NCBI GenBank assembly: GCA_027325115.1
Contig: DAHWFG010000041.1
Coordinates: forward strand, 1 to 14,870
Direction of reading: 5' to 3'
Length of the DNA stretch: 14,870 nucleotides
Source of the DNA: JAKBCQ01 sp021807585
GTDB taxonomy: Bacteria > Planctomycetota > Planctomycetia > Isosphaerales > Isosphaeraceae
A program made the translations under genes and the position numbers. Of the stretch, positions 5,684 through 13,715 are shown one piece after another; within the stretch, counting starts at the first letter, position 1; each line of letters begins with the position of its first letter. The notes under the pieces were generated by a model, which was not told where the DNA came from, made no database searches, and was given only the letters and a program-made list of their open reading frames with translations.

Positions 5684-7522
5684 TCATCGATCGGCGATTT
5701 TCACGGTCGGATCAAAACGATCAAGGTCGCTCACCCACCTCCAGATCGCGCTCCACGCGGCGCGTTCGGCTTTGGGAAATCCCGCGAGCGCCGAGTCGTT
5801 GCGGAAGCCGGAAAAAACGTCGTCGTTGAGCAGGCGATAAAGCGTCGCCTTCACGCCGTAATGATTAAGCGTTTTCTCATTTTCACATACACTGAGTTCG
5901 TGATCAAGAAGAACGATCGCGCGAGCGCGGGTTCCGATCCTCGCGGCGACGTCGACGGGCTCGATTCCGGCGCCGAGCGAAGCGAGCAGATTGGCCCGAG
6001 CCGCGGCGTGGAGCGCATCGCTCGCCGGATCGTCGGCAAGGTCGTGAATCGAAGAAAACGCGTCGTCGAACAATCGACAAGCCGATACGTACCTTCTTTG
6101 ATTGACGCAGATTCGAGCCGCGTCGAGCGACTCGAAAGCGTTTTCGGGACGATCTTTCCCCGCCAATATCGCCGGCAACCGCTTCTCGAGCTCGGCGCGC
6201 GCCGTGCACGTTTCGATCGCGTAATCCGACGAATGTCGCCAATTCGATAAGCCGTAATTCAATTCATGAACTTTTTTAAGAACCCGAAGCGCCTCGACGT
6301 ATTCACCCGTCGTAATCAATCCCAGCCCCAACGCGTACCGCGATTCGTCGACGTCCTGTCGGTCCGCCTGCAACGCGCGGCGATATTCGACGATCGCTTC
6401 GCGATGTTTGCCGCGCATTTCGAGAATCTTGCCGATCTCGATCAGCGCCGAGTCGAAGCCCGGTTTATTCGCCGCGGCGGCGCGGAATTGGGCGAGAGCC
6501 TCGTCAAATTTACATAAGTTTTTTAGTTCATTTCCCAGTCGATAATGCGAATATGCGTCGTGAGGGTCGACCGTGAGATCGGCTCGAAGCCTCAATATCG
6601 CCTCATCGCGCCGATGATGTTGCTCGACGAAATTCTCGATCCTTTGCCGAATTTTTTCGGCGTCTTTCGCTCCCGACCGAAGAGCCTCGCGTTCTTGAGC
6701 GATCGCGTCGTCGAACAGACCCGACGACGCGAGCGCTTCGGCGAGAATCAATCGATCGGCGGGAACTCCCGGTCGAAGACGGATTGCGGTTCGAAGCGAA
6801 ACGATCGCTTCGTCGAAACGTCCCGATAACCCGAGCGCGGTCGCGAGCACCGAATGATTCCAGTGCGTTTCGGGATGCAGCCGAACGGCTTGCCGGCACT
6901 CGATAATCGCATCATTAAACTGCGCTCTTTTATTATATAAAAAAGCCAGGCACACGTGCGGAGCGTCCGCCGCGGGATCGAGCTTCATCGCTTCGCGATA
7001 TTCCGCGATCGCCTTGGCGAACTCGCCCGTTTCGGCGTAAAGGTTTCCCATTGTAATATGAGAAGTTACCATGTTGGGATATTTTTGAATGAGTTTATAA
7101 GCTTCGATCGTCGCTTCCCTGGTTTTCCCGTCTTCGGTCAGCGCTCTGACAAGATTCGAAAGCGCCGGTTGATAATCGGGATCGAGGCGAAGCGCGGTTC
7201 GGAGCTCGGATATCGCCTCGTCATTGGCGCCGTATTCGCTCTTAATCAATAAGCCGGCTAAGCGGACATGAGATCGCGCGTCGTCGGGATTGATTTTGAT
7301 CGCGGCGCGAAACTCGGCGATCGCCTCGTCGTATTTACCCGCGTCAATCAACCGTGATCCTTTGTTAATATGTTCTTGGAACTCATCGGCGGTGCCGGCG
7401 CGGATTGAAACGGCCGCCGAGGGACGATCGTCGCGGGTGAACGCCGATTCGATCATCAAGCCGAGAGCGATCGCCGATGCGATCACGCGAATTTCGATAC
7501 GTCGACGCCGAGGGGATCGCAT
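5684..7522 (-). CDS. Exported TPR-repeat protein, paralogue 1
   Basis: 612 aa from the ATG at 7522, which has GGAG 10 nt upstream; a GTG at 7552 would add 10 residues. The N-terminus MRSPRRRRIEIRVIASAIAL is basic then hydrophobic, a signal peptide or anchor. About ten tetratricopeptide repeats follow between residues about 50 and 410, each of the type G.YDEAIAEFR.A....P, with non-canonical linkers around 300-320. The C-terminal 200 residues are not TPR. They include SSDYAIETC.AR.ELEKRLPAIL, the GIEPVDVA segment, LNHYGVKATLYRLL and a Trp-rich end (AERAAWSAIWRWVSDL). That region is shared with the neighbouring gene and resembles tails of planctomycete TPR/kinase proteins. It is likely an extracytoplasmic protein-interaction scaffold; no enzyme domain is visible. 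It is separated from paralogue 2 by 177 bp, which hold a weak TACACT -10-like box and nothing else I can support. Confidence 0.9.
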   Translation of the reverse strand: MRSPRRRRIEIRVIASAIALGLMIESAFTRDDRPSAAVSIRAGTADEFQEHINKGSRLIDAGKYDEAIAEFRAAIKINPDDARSHVRLAGLLIKSEYGANDEAISELRTALRLDPDYQPALSNLVRALTEDGKTREATIEAYKLIQKYPNMVTSHITMGNLYAETGEFAKAIAEYREAMKLDPAADAPHVCLAFLYNKRAQFNDAIIECRQAVRLHPETHWNHSVLATALGLSGRFDEAIVSLRTAIRLRPGVPADRLILAEALASSGLFDDAIAQEREALRSGAKDAEKIRQRIENFVEQHHRRDEAILRLRADLTVDPHDAYSHYRLGNELKNLCKFDEALAQFRAAAANKPGFDSALIEIGKILEMRGKHREAIVEYRRALQADRQDVDESRYALGLGLITTGEYVEALRVLKKVHELNYGLSNWRHSSDYAIETCTARAELEKRLPAILAGKDRPENAFESLDAARICVNQRRYVSACRLFDDAFSSIHDLADDPASDALHAAARANLLASLGAGIEPVDVAARIGTRARAIVLLDHELSVCENEKTLNHYGVKATLYRLLNDDVFSGFRNDSALAGFPKAERAAWSAIWRWVSDLDRFDPTVKIADR

Positions 7523-7699
7523 GCGAGAAACTCCACAACCGTGCCGATTCACTGCTCGTGGGACGCGGATTCAGTGTATCCTCATGCGGAACGTTTCGCA
7601 GGGACGAGGAAGCCGTCGGGAGGTTCTTCAAACCGCGATGATTCAAACAATCCGCACGATCGACGACACATTCCTCGATAACGTCGTCGGATCGAGGGG

Positions 7700-9424
7700 T
7701 CAAGGAGCTTTGGATACCTCGTCGCGATTGAGATCGTCGATCCATTTCCAGATCGCGCCCCACGCGGCTCGTTCGGCTCTGGGAAAACCGACGAGCGCGA
7801 CTTCGCGACGGAAGCCGGTCAACACGTCGTCGGTCAGCAGCCGATACAGCGCGGCGCGAACGCTATAATGATTTAGATGTTTTTCCGATTCACAAATATC
7901 GAGTTCTTGTTGGATCAATTCGATCGCGCGGGAGCGAGCGCGGATACGCGTCGAGACGTCGGCGGGTTCGATTCCCGATCCGAGCGAAGCGAGCAAGTGC
8001 GCGAGCGCGGCGGTGTGGAGTAAATCGGTCGATAAGTCGATCGCGTAATCGGGATCGGCGGCGAACGCGGCGTCGAAATAGCGACCCGCCGATACATAGC
8101 GCGTTTGAGCGGCGCAGATTCGAGCCGCGTCGAGCGTCTCGGAAGCGTCGGCGAGACGATCGGTTCCCGCCAAGATCGCGGGGAGCCGTTTCTCAAGCGC
8201 GGCGCGGGCGGCGCATGTTTCGATCGCGTAATCCGACGAATGCTTCCATGATGATAAGCCGAAATTCAAGGAATGAGCACGCTTAAGTTCAACGATCGCC
8301 TCGGCGTAAGAACCCGTTTTATCGAACAACAAGCCGAGCGCGTAATGCGCCTCGGCGATATAACGCCGGTTGAACTGGATCGCGCGGCGATATTCGGCGA
8401 GCGCCGCGGGATATTCCCCCTTCATCTCGAGCATCCGACCGTACTCGACGCGGGCCTCGCCGAAATCGCTCTTCTCTTCGACCGCGGCGCGCAGCCGGGC
8501 GGTCGCCTCCTCAAAATTACATAAACTTTTCAGTTCAAGTCCAAGTTTATAATGCGAGTACGCGTCTTCGGGTTTTTTCCGCACGTCGTCGCGCCGCCGC
8601 GCCACCCAATACACAAGCCGTTTCTTATCTTCAAGGCATTTGTCGATTTTTTTATTGATGGAACTCGGATTCGAGCCGAGCCGGATCGCCTCGCGGTATT
8701 CGGCGATCGCGTCGTCGAAAAGCCCCTCGGCAGAGAGCGCCGCGGCGAGCGCCTCGCGCGGCGCGGCCGAATTGGAATTGAGACGATCGACCTGTTCAAA
8801 TACGTCGATCGCCTCTTCGTTCCGACCCGAACTCGCCAGCGCCGTCGCCAGATCCTCAAGAATCGCCGCGTCGTCGGGTTTAAGCCGATCGGCGCGACGC
8901 AATTCGACGATCGCCTCGCCGTGGCGTACGCGTCTGGCTAGCATTTTACCCAACATATGATGAGGTACGGACGATTCAGGAGCGAGCCGAATCGCCGTCC
9001 GATACGCGGTCGAAGCGTCGTCGTACTTTCCCCGCTCGACGAATAAATCGCCGAGCAGCACATACGCCGTGCTCGAATTGGGAAACGACGCGATCACGCC
9101 GCGCGATTCGGCGATCGCCTCGTCGTAACTCCCCTTATCTCGAAGCGCGCGAATGAGATCGAGACGGGGAGCGATTTCGTTCGGTTTGAGCCGAATCGCC
9201 GTGCGAATCTCGGCGATCGCCTGATCAATCTTGCCGAGAGAAACGAAGGGATCGGCGCCGTCCACCCGGGCGCGGAACTTGTCGCCGGGAGACGATTCGA
9301 TACCGTCCCCGGCTTCGCAAATCGCCGCCGCGATCACAATCGGTATAAACGCGGCGGCCAAATGAAAACAACGAATCAACAACCAGGAAAGGCGTTTCGC
9401 TTGATCATATCGCGGGTTTCGCAT
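7700..9424 (-). CDS. Exported TPR-repeat protein, paralogue 2
   Basis: 574 aa, start ATG 9424. A signal sequence is visible at about residues 12-40 (LSWLLIRCFHLAAAFIPIVI, then AAAICEAGDG). Eight to nine TPRs (about 60-370) are followed by the C-terminal region shared with paralogue 1: SSDYAIETCAARAALEKRLP, GIEPADVS, LNHYSVRAALYRLL and ERAAWGAIWKWIDDL. The two proteins are collinear throughout except that paralogue 1 has extra repeats, so they arose by tandem duplication followed by repeat loss or gain. The gene begins 52 bp after rpsG with no convincing terminator or Shine-Dalgarno between, so it may be read through from the rpsL-rpsG transcript. Its function is unknown beyond scaffolding. 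Confidence 0.9.
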   Translation of the reverse strand: MRNPRYDQAKRLSWLLIRCFHLAAAFIPIVIAAAICEAGDGIESSPGDKFRARVDGADPFVSLGKIDQAIAEIRTAIRLKPNEIAPRLDLIRALRDKGSYDEAIAESRGVIASFPNSSTAYVLLGDLFVERGKYDDASTAYRTAIRLAPESSVPHHMLGKMLARRVRHGEAIVELRRADRLKPDDAAILEDLATALASSGRNEEAIDVFEQVDRLNSNSAAPREALAAALSAEGLFDDAIAEYREAIRLGSNPSSINKKIDKCLEDKKRLVYWVARRRDDVRKKPEDAYSHYKLGLELKSLCNFEEATARLRAAVEEKSDFGEARVEYGRMLEMKGEYPAALAEYRRAIQFNRRYIAEAHYALGLLFDKTGSYAEAIVELKRAHSLNFGLSSWKHSSDYAIETCAARAALEKRLPAILAGTDRLADASETLDAARICAAQTRYVSAGRYFDAAFAADPDYAIDLSTDLLHTAALAHLLASLGSGIEPADVSTRIRARSRAIELIQQELDICESEKHLNHYSVRAALYRLLTDDVLTGFRREVALVGFPRAERAAWGAIWKWIDDLNRDEVSKAP

Positions 9425-9476
9425 GGCTGTTAAGCGATCGCGTGGTGAAGCGGAACGCCCCCTGGAACGAACGGGA

Positions 9477-9950
9477 TCACCAGGCGAAGTGCGCGAACGC
9501 CTTGTTCGCCTCGGCCATACGGTGGACGTTTTCGCGGCGGGTGATCGCGGCGCCTTCGCGATTGTAAGCGGCGATCAGTTCGTCGGCGAGTTTGATCGCC
9601 ATCGGCCGACCCTTCTTCTCTCGCGCCGCCATCAGAATCCAGCGGATCGCCAACGTTTGTTGACGCACCTTGTTGACCGGCATCGGCACCTGGTACGTGG
9701 CGCCGCCGACGCGCTTCGACCGGACTTCGATCGCGGGCTTGACGTTCTCAACCGCGCGGTTGAACACGTCGATCGTCGGCTCGTTGGGAAGACGCTTCTC
9801 GATCAGCTCGGCCGCGTCGTAAAATACCTGCTGGGCGACGGTCTTCTTGCCGTCGTACATCAGACAGTTGATGAATTTGCTGACGAGCTTCGACCCGAAC
9901 CGAGGATCGGGACGAAGCTTCTCGTGGCTGGCGGTAAACTTGCGGGCCAT
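9477..9950 (-). CDS. rpsG: 30S ribosomal protein S7
   Basis: 157 aa, the normal length. Primary 16S rRNA-binding protein that nucleates head assembly of the 30S subunit. The sequence is typical: LVSKFINCLMYDGKK, the beta-hairpin PAIEVRSKRVGGATYQVP, RWILMAAREKKG and ending EANKAFAHFAW. ATG at 9950. It follows rpsL by 91 bp in the same orientation. The next gene downstream is a TPR gene, where many bacteria have fusA. Confidence 0.98.
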   Translation of the reverse strand: MARKFTASHEKLRPDPRFGSKLVSKFINCLMYDGKKTVAQQVFYDAAELIEKRLPNEPTIDVFNRAVENVKPAIEVRSKRVGGATYQVPMPVNKVRQQTLAIRWILMAAREKKGRPMAIKLADELIAAYNREGAAITRRENVHRMAEANKAFAHFAW

Positions 9951-9967
9951 GTTCGGTAAAAATCCTG

Positions 9968-9979
9968 CTCGTCGACGAG
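9968..9979. other. Perfect 12-bp palindrome in the rpsL-rpsG intercistronic gap
   Basis: CTCGTCGACGAG lies about 18 nt upstream of the rpsG ATG. In E. coli the rpsL-rpsG gap is the site of S7 translational autoregulation, so a small structure here may have a similar role. It could also be chance in CG-rich sequence. Confidence 0.35.
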
Positions 9980-10041
9980 TAAAACCGGTCGGCTCGAAGC
10001 GATTCCCGTCGCGCCGCCGAAATTAAAAAAGCAACACGTAA

Positions 10042-10440
10042 TTACTTCTTGCCACCCTTGGCGGGCGCGGCGCTCTTCGCTTTGGCGCCGTATTTGGAGC
10101 GAGCTTGTTTGCGATCGGCGACGCCGAGGCAATCGAGCACGCCGCGAACAATATGATAGCGCACGCCGGGCAAATCACGCACCCGCCCCCCCCGCACGAG
10201 GACGATCGAGTGCTCTTGAAGATTGTGCCCCTCGCCGCCAATGTACGCGGTGATTTCCTTGCCGTTCGAAAGCCGTACCCGCGCCACCTTACGGAGCGCC
10301 GAATTCGGCTTCTTGGGCGTCATCGTTTTGACCTGAAGACAAACGCCCCGCTTGAACGGACATCCCTCAAGCACCGGCGACTTCGTCTTATAGTTCACTG
10401 GCCGGCGTGGTTTGCGGACAAGCTGATTGATCGTTGGCAT
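10042..10440 (-). CDS. rpsL: 30S ribosomal protein S12, Arg88 form
   Basis: 132 aa; decoding-centre protein controlling translational accuracy. Numbering matches E. coli. TPKKPNSALRK keeps Lys43, whereas GGRVRDLPGVRYH has Arg at 88 where E. coli has Lys. K88R is a known streptomycin-resistance substitution. Asp89, the RimO methylthiolation site, is present. The C-terminus carries an extra Lys/Ala-rich tail (AKSAAPAKGGKK). ATG at 10440, followed by rpsG. It has its own promoter and a leader of about 135 nt, instead of being read from rpoC. Confidence 0.98.
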   Translation of the reverse strand: MPTINQLVRKPRRPVNYKTKSPVLEGCPFKRGVCLQVKTMTPKKPNSALRKVARVRLSNGKEITAYIGGEGHNLQEHSIVLVRGGRVRDLPGVRYHIVRGVLDCLGVADRKQARSKYGAKAKSAAPAKGGKK

Positions 10441-10464
10441 AGGTTCGGTTTACGGTGACTCGAC

Positions 10465-10548
10465 CCCGGTCGTTGTTCCCTTGGAATTCCTGGGCGCCGA
10501 ACCGGGGAAATTGAGCGCGGGGCCATGAAAAAACGACGACGACCGGGA
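10465..10548 (-). promoter_or_regulatory. Structured leader of the rpsL-rpsG mRNA
   Basis: The arms ACGACCGGG (10540-10548, plus strand) and CCCGGTCGT (10465-10473) are exact 9-bp inverted repeats enclosing 66 nt, all within the transcribed leader predicted from the promoter at 10583-10610. Such a long-range stem is compatible with a ribosomal-protein autoregulatory leader. It matches no leader family that I recognise. Confidence 0.4.
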
Positions 10549-10582
10549 GTTTCCACGTCCGGCCGACCAAGGCGAAAACACT

Positions 10583-10610
10583 ATCCTACCAATCGCCAAC
10601 CGCGTGTCAA
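10583..10610 (-). promoter_or_regulatory. Promoter of rpsL-rpsG
   Basis: On the minus strand a perfect TTGACA (10605-10610), 16 nt, then TAGGAT (10583-10588). This is the best sigma-70-like promoter in the window and points straight at rpsL. Confidence 0.7.
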
Positions 10611-10645
10611 CGCGCTCGATCCGATTTTCTTCGCCGAACCGGGCG

Positions 10646-10673
10646 TTCGCCCCGGACTAAAATCCATTACAAT
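10646..10673 (+). promoter_or_regulatory. Possible promoter of the glycosyltransferase gene
   Basis: TACAAT (10668-10673) is a good -10 match; TTCGCC (10646-10651) at 16-nt spacing is a poor -35. About 27 nt remain to the start codon. Confidence 0.3.
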
Positions 10674-10705
10674 TCCCGTTCCCCTATCGCGACCAAAGAG
10701 GTCGA

Positions 10706-11890
10706 ATGGCGCGGGGTTCGGTCGCAAACACGGGGCGAGGAGGCGCGGCGTTCGTGGATGAGCCGGGGATGTCGGTCGCGATGATCTACGACATGGACGC
10801 GTGCCGCTGGCCGACGGGGGTCACCCGACACGCCTTGGCTCAGCTCGAGCGGCTGGCGCGCCGACCCGATCTTCGCTTCCGATTCATCTCGGGTCGAATC
10901 GGCGAACCCGACGGTCTCGCCTATTGGGAAAAACTGGGATCGATCGACCGCCGCGAACTCCCCATCCGAGCACGCGACGCCCTCCGCTACTGGCGATTCA
11001 CACGCTTCCCCACAATCGACTTCTGGGCCGGAAAAGTCGACTGGGTCTACGTCCCCTCCGAATGGGCGATCCCCACCAAAAAGGCCAAACTCGCGGTGAC
11101 AAGCCACGACGTCCTCCAGGTCGTCCGACACGACTCGCAACGACGCGTCGAACAGCTCAAACGTACCTTCGCAGCCGCCGATTTGATCTTATCGGTTTCA
11201 CAATTCAATACAGACCGATTCTTGGAACAATTCCCCGATCACGCCGATCGGCTTGAATACGTCCCCAACGCCGCCGACGACTTATTCTTTGAATCCGCCA
11301 CCGCGGACGAACGAAGCCGCGTCCGGAGCGATCTCGGCATCCCCGTCGGTATGCCGTATTTCCTTTCGGTCGCAAGCTTTCAGCCGCGGAAAAACCTCCC
11401 TCGACTCGTGCGGGCCGCGGCTCGGATCAAAGAGGTCGAACGCGGCGAGATCGCCGTCGTCCTCATCGGAGCGGGCAACGACGACGAAGCTCGGCCCATC
11501 CGCGAAGCCGTCGCCGCGGCGGGCCCCAAAGCTCGAATTCGCCTACCTGGATATCGCCAGGGCGAACTATTACGCGCCATCTACGCCGAATCGCTCGCGC
11601 TCGTGTTCCCCTCGGTCTGCGAGAGCTTCGGAATCCCCGCGGTCGAGGCGATGGCGCAGGGCGTTCCCGCGGCGCTCGCGAATTCAACGGCGCTCCCCGA
11701 GACGGGAGGCGACGCGGGTTGGTATTTCGACCCCGAAAACGAAGAATCGATCGCCGCGACCCTGCGAGACCTCCTCGCCGCGGGCGCCGAACGCGATCGA
11801 CGCGTCAATATCGGCCGCGATATCGCCCGCCGCTACCGCTGGGACGATTCCAATCGATTGCTCGTCGAAGCGCTGAGAAAACGCCGTTGA
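10706..11890 (+). CDS. Family 4 glycosyltransferase (GT-B fold)
   Basis: 394 aa; transfers a sugar from a nucleotide-sugar donor to a glycan, lipid or protein acceptor. The N-terminal acceptor domain (about 20-190) includes SHDVLQVVRHDS (133-144) and the stretch ILSVSQFNTDRFLEQFP followed by VPNAADDLFF. The C-terminal donor domain has FLSVASFQPRKNLPRLV, with Arg228 and Lys229 that contact donor phosphates in GT4 enzymes, and the EX7E motif Glu306...Glu314 (ESFGIPAVE). No membrane segment is seen, so it is a cytosolic or peripheral membrane protein. The ATG at 10706 has AAAGAGG (10695-10701) 4 nt upstream; an internal ATG at 10769 is an alternative. It is a lone gene, divergent from rpsL and convergent with fic (19-bp gap), so the pathway (exopolysaccharide, LPS or cell-surface glycan) cannot be told. 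Confidence 0.93.
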   Translation: MARGSVANTGRGGAAFVDEPGMSVAMIYDMDACRWPTGVTRHALAQLERLARRPDLRFRFISGRIGEPDGLAYWEKLGSIDRRELPIRARDALRYWRFTRFPTIDFWAGKVDWVYVPSEWAIPTKKAKLAVTSHDVLQVVRHDSQRRVEQLKRTFAAADLILSVSQFNTDRFLEQFPDHADRLEYVPNAADDLFFESATADERSRVRSDLGIPVGMPYFLSVASFQPRKNLPRLVRAAARIKEVERGEIAVVLIGAGNDDEARPIREAVAAAGPKARIRLPGYRQGELLRAIYAESLALVFPSVCESFGIPAVEAMAQGVPAALANSTALPETGGDAGWYFDPENEESIAATLRDLLAAGAERDRRVNIGRDIARRYRWDDSNRLLVEALRKRR

Positions 11891-11909
11891 GATCTGCTTT
11901 ACAAGTAAT

Positions 11910-13103
11910 TTATATATCGTGATCGTTCTTTATATTGTCTGTTTGAATTGTTTTCATAATTTCGGATGCGAGATATACTCGATCGCGCATCTTACCGGTG
12001 ATCTCTTTGAGGATCCCAATTAATTCGAGAGTATATATGTGGTTTTGTGCCGTATTATACGTAACCCTCAACGCGGCTTCGATCATTTTGGCCGTCACCG
12101 CGGGTGTATCAAAAAGCATATCGATAATTTTGAGCAAGGATGACGAGCGAGATCGCTTGTGAATGTCGGTTTTATATCGATCCCAAAGAGTCAACAAAGC
12201 GTTACATCGGCCGATCGCGATCTTCGACCGTTCGGTCACCCCTTCAAGGAAAAAATCGATCCATGCGTTCCACTCCCCGCTTCGACTCACCGCCAAAAGA
12301 TGATCCATGTAAACATCTTTGTTTGTTTCGAGATAACTGCTCAAATCAAGAATCGGCGTTTTCAGCCGTCCGCGTTCGTTAAGTAGTAGGGTTAAGAGCA
12401 ATCGACCGAGCCTGCCGTTCCCGTCAAGGAACGGATGGATCGTTTCAAACTGATAGTGGATCAGCGCCAGATCGACCAACACGGGGATTTTTGAAGGATA
12501 AGCGATGTATGTTTCGAGATCCGATAGCGCCTCGTTCATTTCGGCGACGGGAGGGGGAACGAATCTCGCCTCGGCCGGATTTTGACCGATTCGGCCGATC
12601 ATGTTTTGGCGAGTTCGGAACGCTCCGGGCGCTTTGTCTTCGCCGCGAACTCCAAACATCAAACGTTCATGAACTTCTCTGATTAAACGAAGTGAAATCG
12701 GCAAAGTTTTCAGCCGATCGATTCCATAAAGCAACGCGTTCATGTAATTCAAAACTTCCTGTCGGTCGTCGCGTTGATCGTCGTCGGTTTGACCGACCTC
12801 GAACAAGACGAGCTGTTCGACATCGGTCACTGTTCCTTCGATTCGGCTCGAAGAAACAGCCTCTCGGCGGATGAACGAGCGGATGAGCATCGGGTTGGGA
12901 ATGAGCCGGCCGACTCCATTGAGCTCTCCCAGCGCCCGCTCGGCGTCGGCGAGACGACGGATCGTTTCCATCCCCAGCTCAATCGCGGGGGGTAAGCGAT
13001 GCGGAACGAACGCGAGATACGATCCGTGAATCCCGGACTCTTTCGTCAGTCGTCCCGGCGCCTTCCCGTCGAAGTCGGCTTCTCTCAACCTTAAACTCTC
13101 CAA
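11910..13103 (-). CDS. Fic-domain protein with N-terminal inhibitory motif and C-terminal winged helix
   Basis: 397 aa; class II Fic enzyme (SoFic-like), predicted to transfer AMP, or another nucleotide part, onto a hydroxyl side chain of a target protein. The N-terminal Fic_N region (about 25-110) holds the inhibitory motif SSRIEG (85-90; Ser85, Glu89, Gly90), whose Glu normally blocks ATP in the active site. The catalytic core HPFLDGNGRLGR (223-234) matches HxFx(D/E)GNGRxxR completely. A beta-hairpin flap lies around 165-185. The C-terminus (about 320-385, KIIDMLFDTPAVTAKMIEAA and TYNTAQNHIYTLELIGIL) looks like a winged helix-turn-helix. The start is TTG at 13101-13103 without a clear Shine-Dalgarno; a second TTG at 13086-13088, with GGAG 9 nt upstream, may be the true start. 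The gene is flanked upstream by the 110-bp repeat array. Confidence 0.93.
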   Translation of the reverse strand: MESLRLREADFDGKAPGRLTKESGIHGSYLAFVPHRLPPAIELGMETIRRLADAERALGELNGVGRLIPNPMLIRSFIRREAVSSSRIEGTVTDVEQLVLFEVGQTDDDQRDDRQEVLNYMNALLYGIDRLKTLPISLRLIREVHERLMFGVRGEDKAPGAFRTRQNMIGRIGQNPAEARFVPPPVAEMNEALSDLETYIAYPSKIPVLVDLALIHYQFETIHPFLDGNGRLGRLLLTLLLNERGRLKTPILDLSSYLETNKDVYMDHLLAVSRSGEWNAWIDFFLEGVTERSKIAIGRCNALLTLWDRYKTDIHKRSRSSSLLKIIDMLFDTPAVTAKMIEAALRVTYNTAQNHIYTLELIGILKEITGKMRDRVYLASEIMKTIQTDNIKNDHDI

Positions 13104-13125
13104 TGAGTTACATCGATTGCGAAAC

Positions 13126-13545
13126 GCTATCTCACCAAATTGATAGAGCGAGAGAGCTTATCGCAATTTTGGACTGATATATCAAATAACATATCCGACC
13201 GATCCGTTCAATAGCTTCAGATCAATCGTTTTCCGCTATCTCAAGAAGCTGAAATAACGCTCGAGCTTATCGCAATTTCGGCCTGATATATCATATAACG
13301 AATCCGACCAATGCGTCTAAAGCCTTCACAACCAAGCACCTTCGGCTATCTCAGCAAATTGACATAACGTTCGAGCTTATCGCAATTTCGGCTTGATCTA
13401 TTACATAACGAATCCGACCAATGCGTCTAAAGCCTTCATGATCATGCGGCTTCGGCTATCTCAGCAAATTGACATAACGATCAAGCTTATCGCAATTTCG
13501 GCCTGATCTATGATATAATAAATCCAACCTATGCATTCGGAGGCG
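13126..13545. repeat. Tandem array of a 110-bp non-coding unit, about 3.8 copies
   Basis: Units start at GCTATCTCA at 13126, 13235, 13345 and 13455 (spacings 109, 110, 110); the fourth is incomplete and fades after about 13540. Two cores are invariant in all four: GCTATCTCA, and AGCTTATCGCAATTT at 13155, 13264, 13374 and 13484. Units 2 and 3 also share a run of more than 30 identical bases covering ATAACGAATCCGACCAATGC. The AT-rich middle has the perfect palindrome TGATATATCA in units 1 and 2, decayed in 3 and 4. No reading frame is kept through it. The array lies between the rpoC terminator and the fic start, beginning 23 bp upstream of the fic TTG. The remaining 13546-13633 is AT-rich and shows nothing further. 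Confidence 0.93.
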
Positions 13546-13633
13546 AACGAACGCCCGAAACGATCAGATTAGAAGCGTTTATTAAACATGATAATATTTT
13601 AAAACAAAATCGACGCGAGCCGCCGATCCTAAT

Positions 13634-13688
13634 CAAAAACCAACCGCCGAACCGCGCCTTCGGGGTGAAGGCGCGATCCGGAGCGGTT
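13634..13688 (-). terminator. Rho-independent terminator of rpoC
   Basis: Two-tier hairpin on the minus strand: an inner perfect 9-bp stem, CGCGCCTTC (13653-13661) with GAAGGCGCG (13667-13675), loop 5 nt, inside an outer stem AACCGC (13642-13647) / GCGGTT (13683-13688). It is followed by TTTTTG (13633-13638). It begins 28 nt after the rpoC stop codon. Confidence 0.8.
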
Positions 13689-13715
13689 GCATCCACATCA
13701 CAATCGACCGCGGTT

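Noticed and set aside
5435..6250. 271-codon plus-strand ORF
   Set aside because: Overlaps the DUF2071 3' end and lies antisense to the TPR gene; Arg/Ser-rich, no family features.
13374..13382. DnaA boxes in the 110-bp units
   Set aside because: TTATCGCAA matches TTATCCACA at only six of nine positions, and no dnaA, dnaN or parAB genes are nearby.
13126..13545. CRISPR array
   Set aside because: The conserved part is most of a 110-bp unit, not a short repeat with unique spacers, and no cas gene is present.
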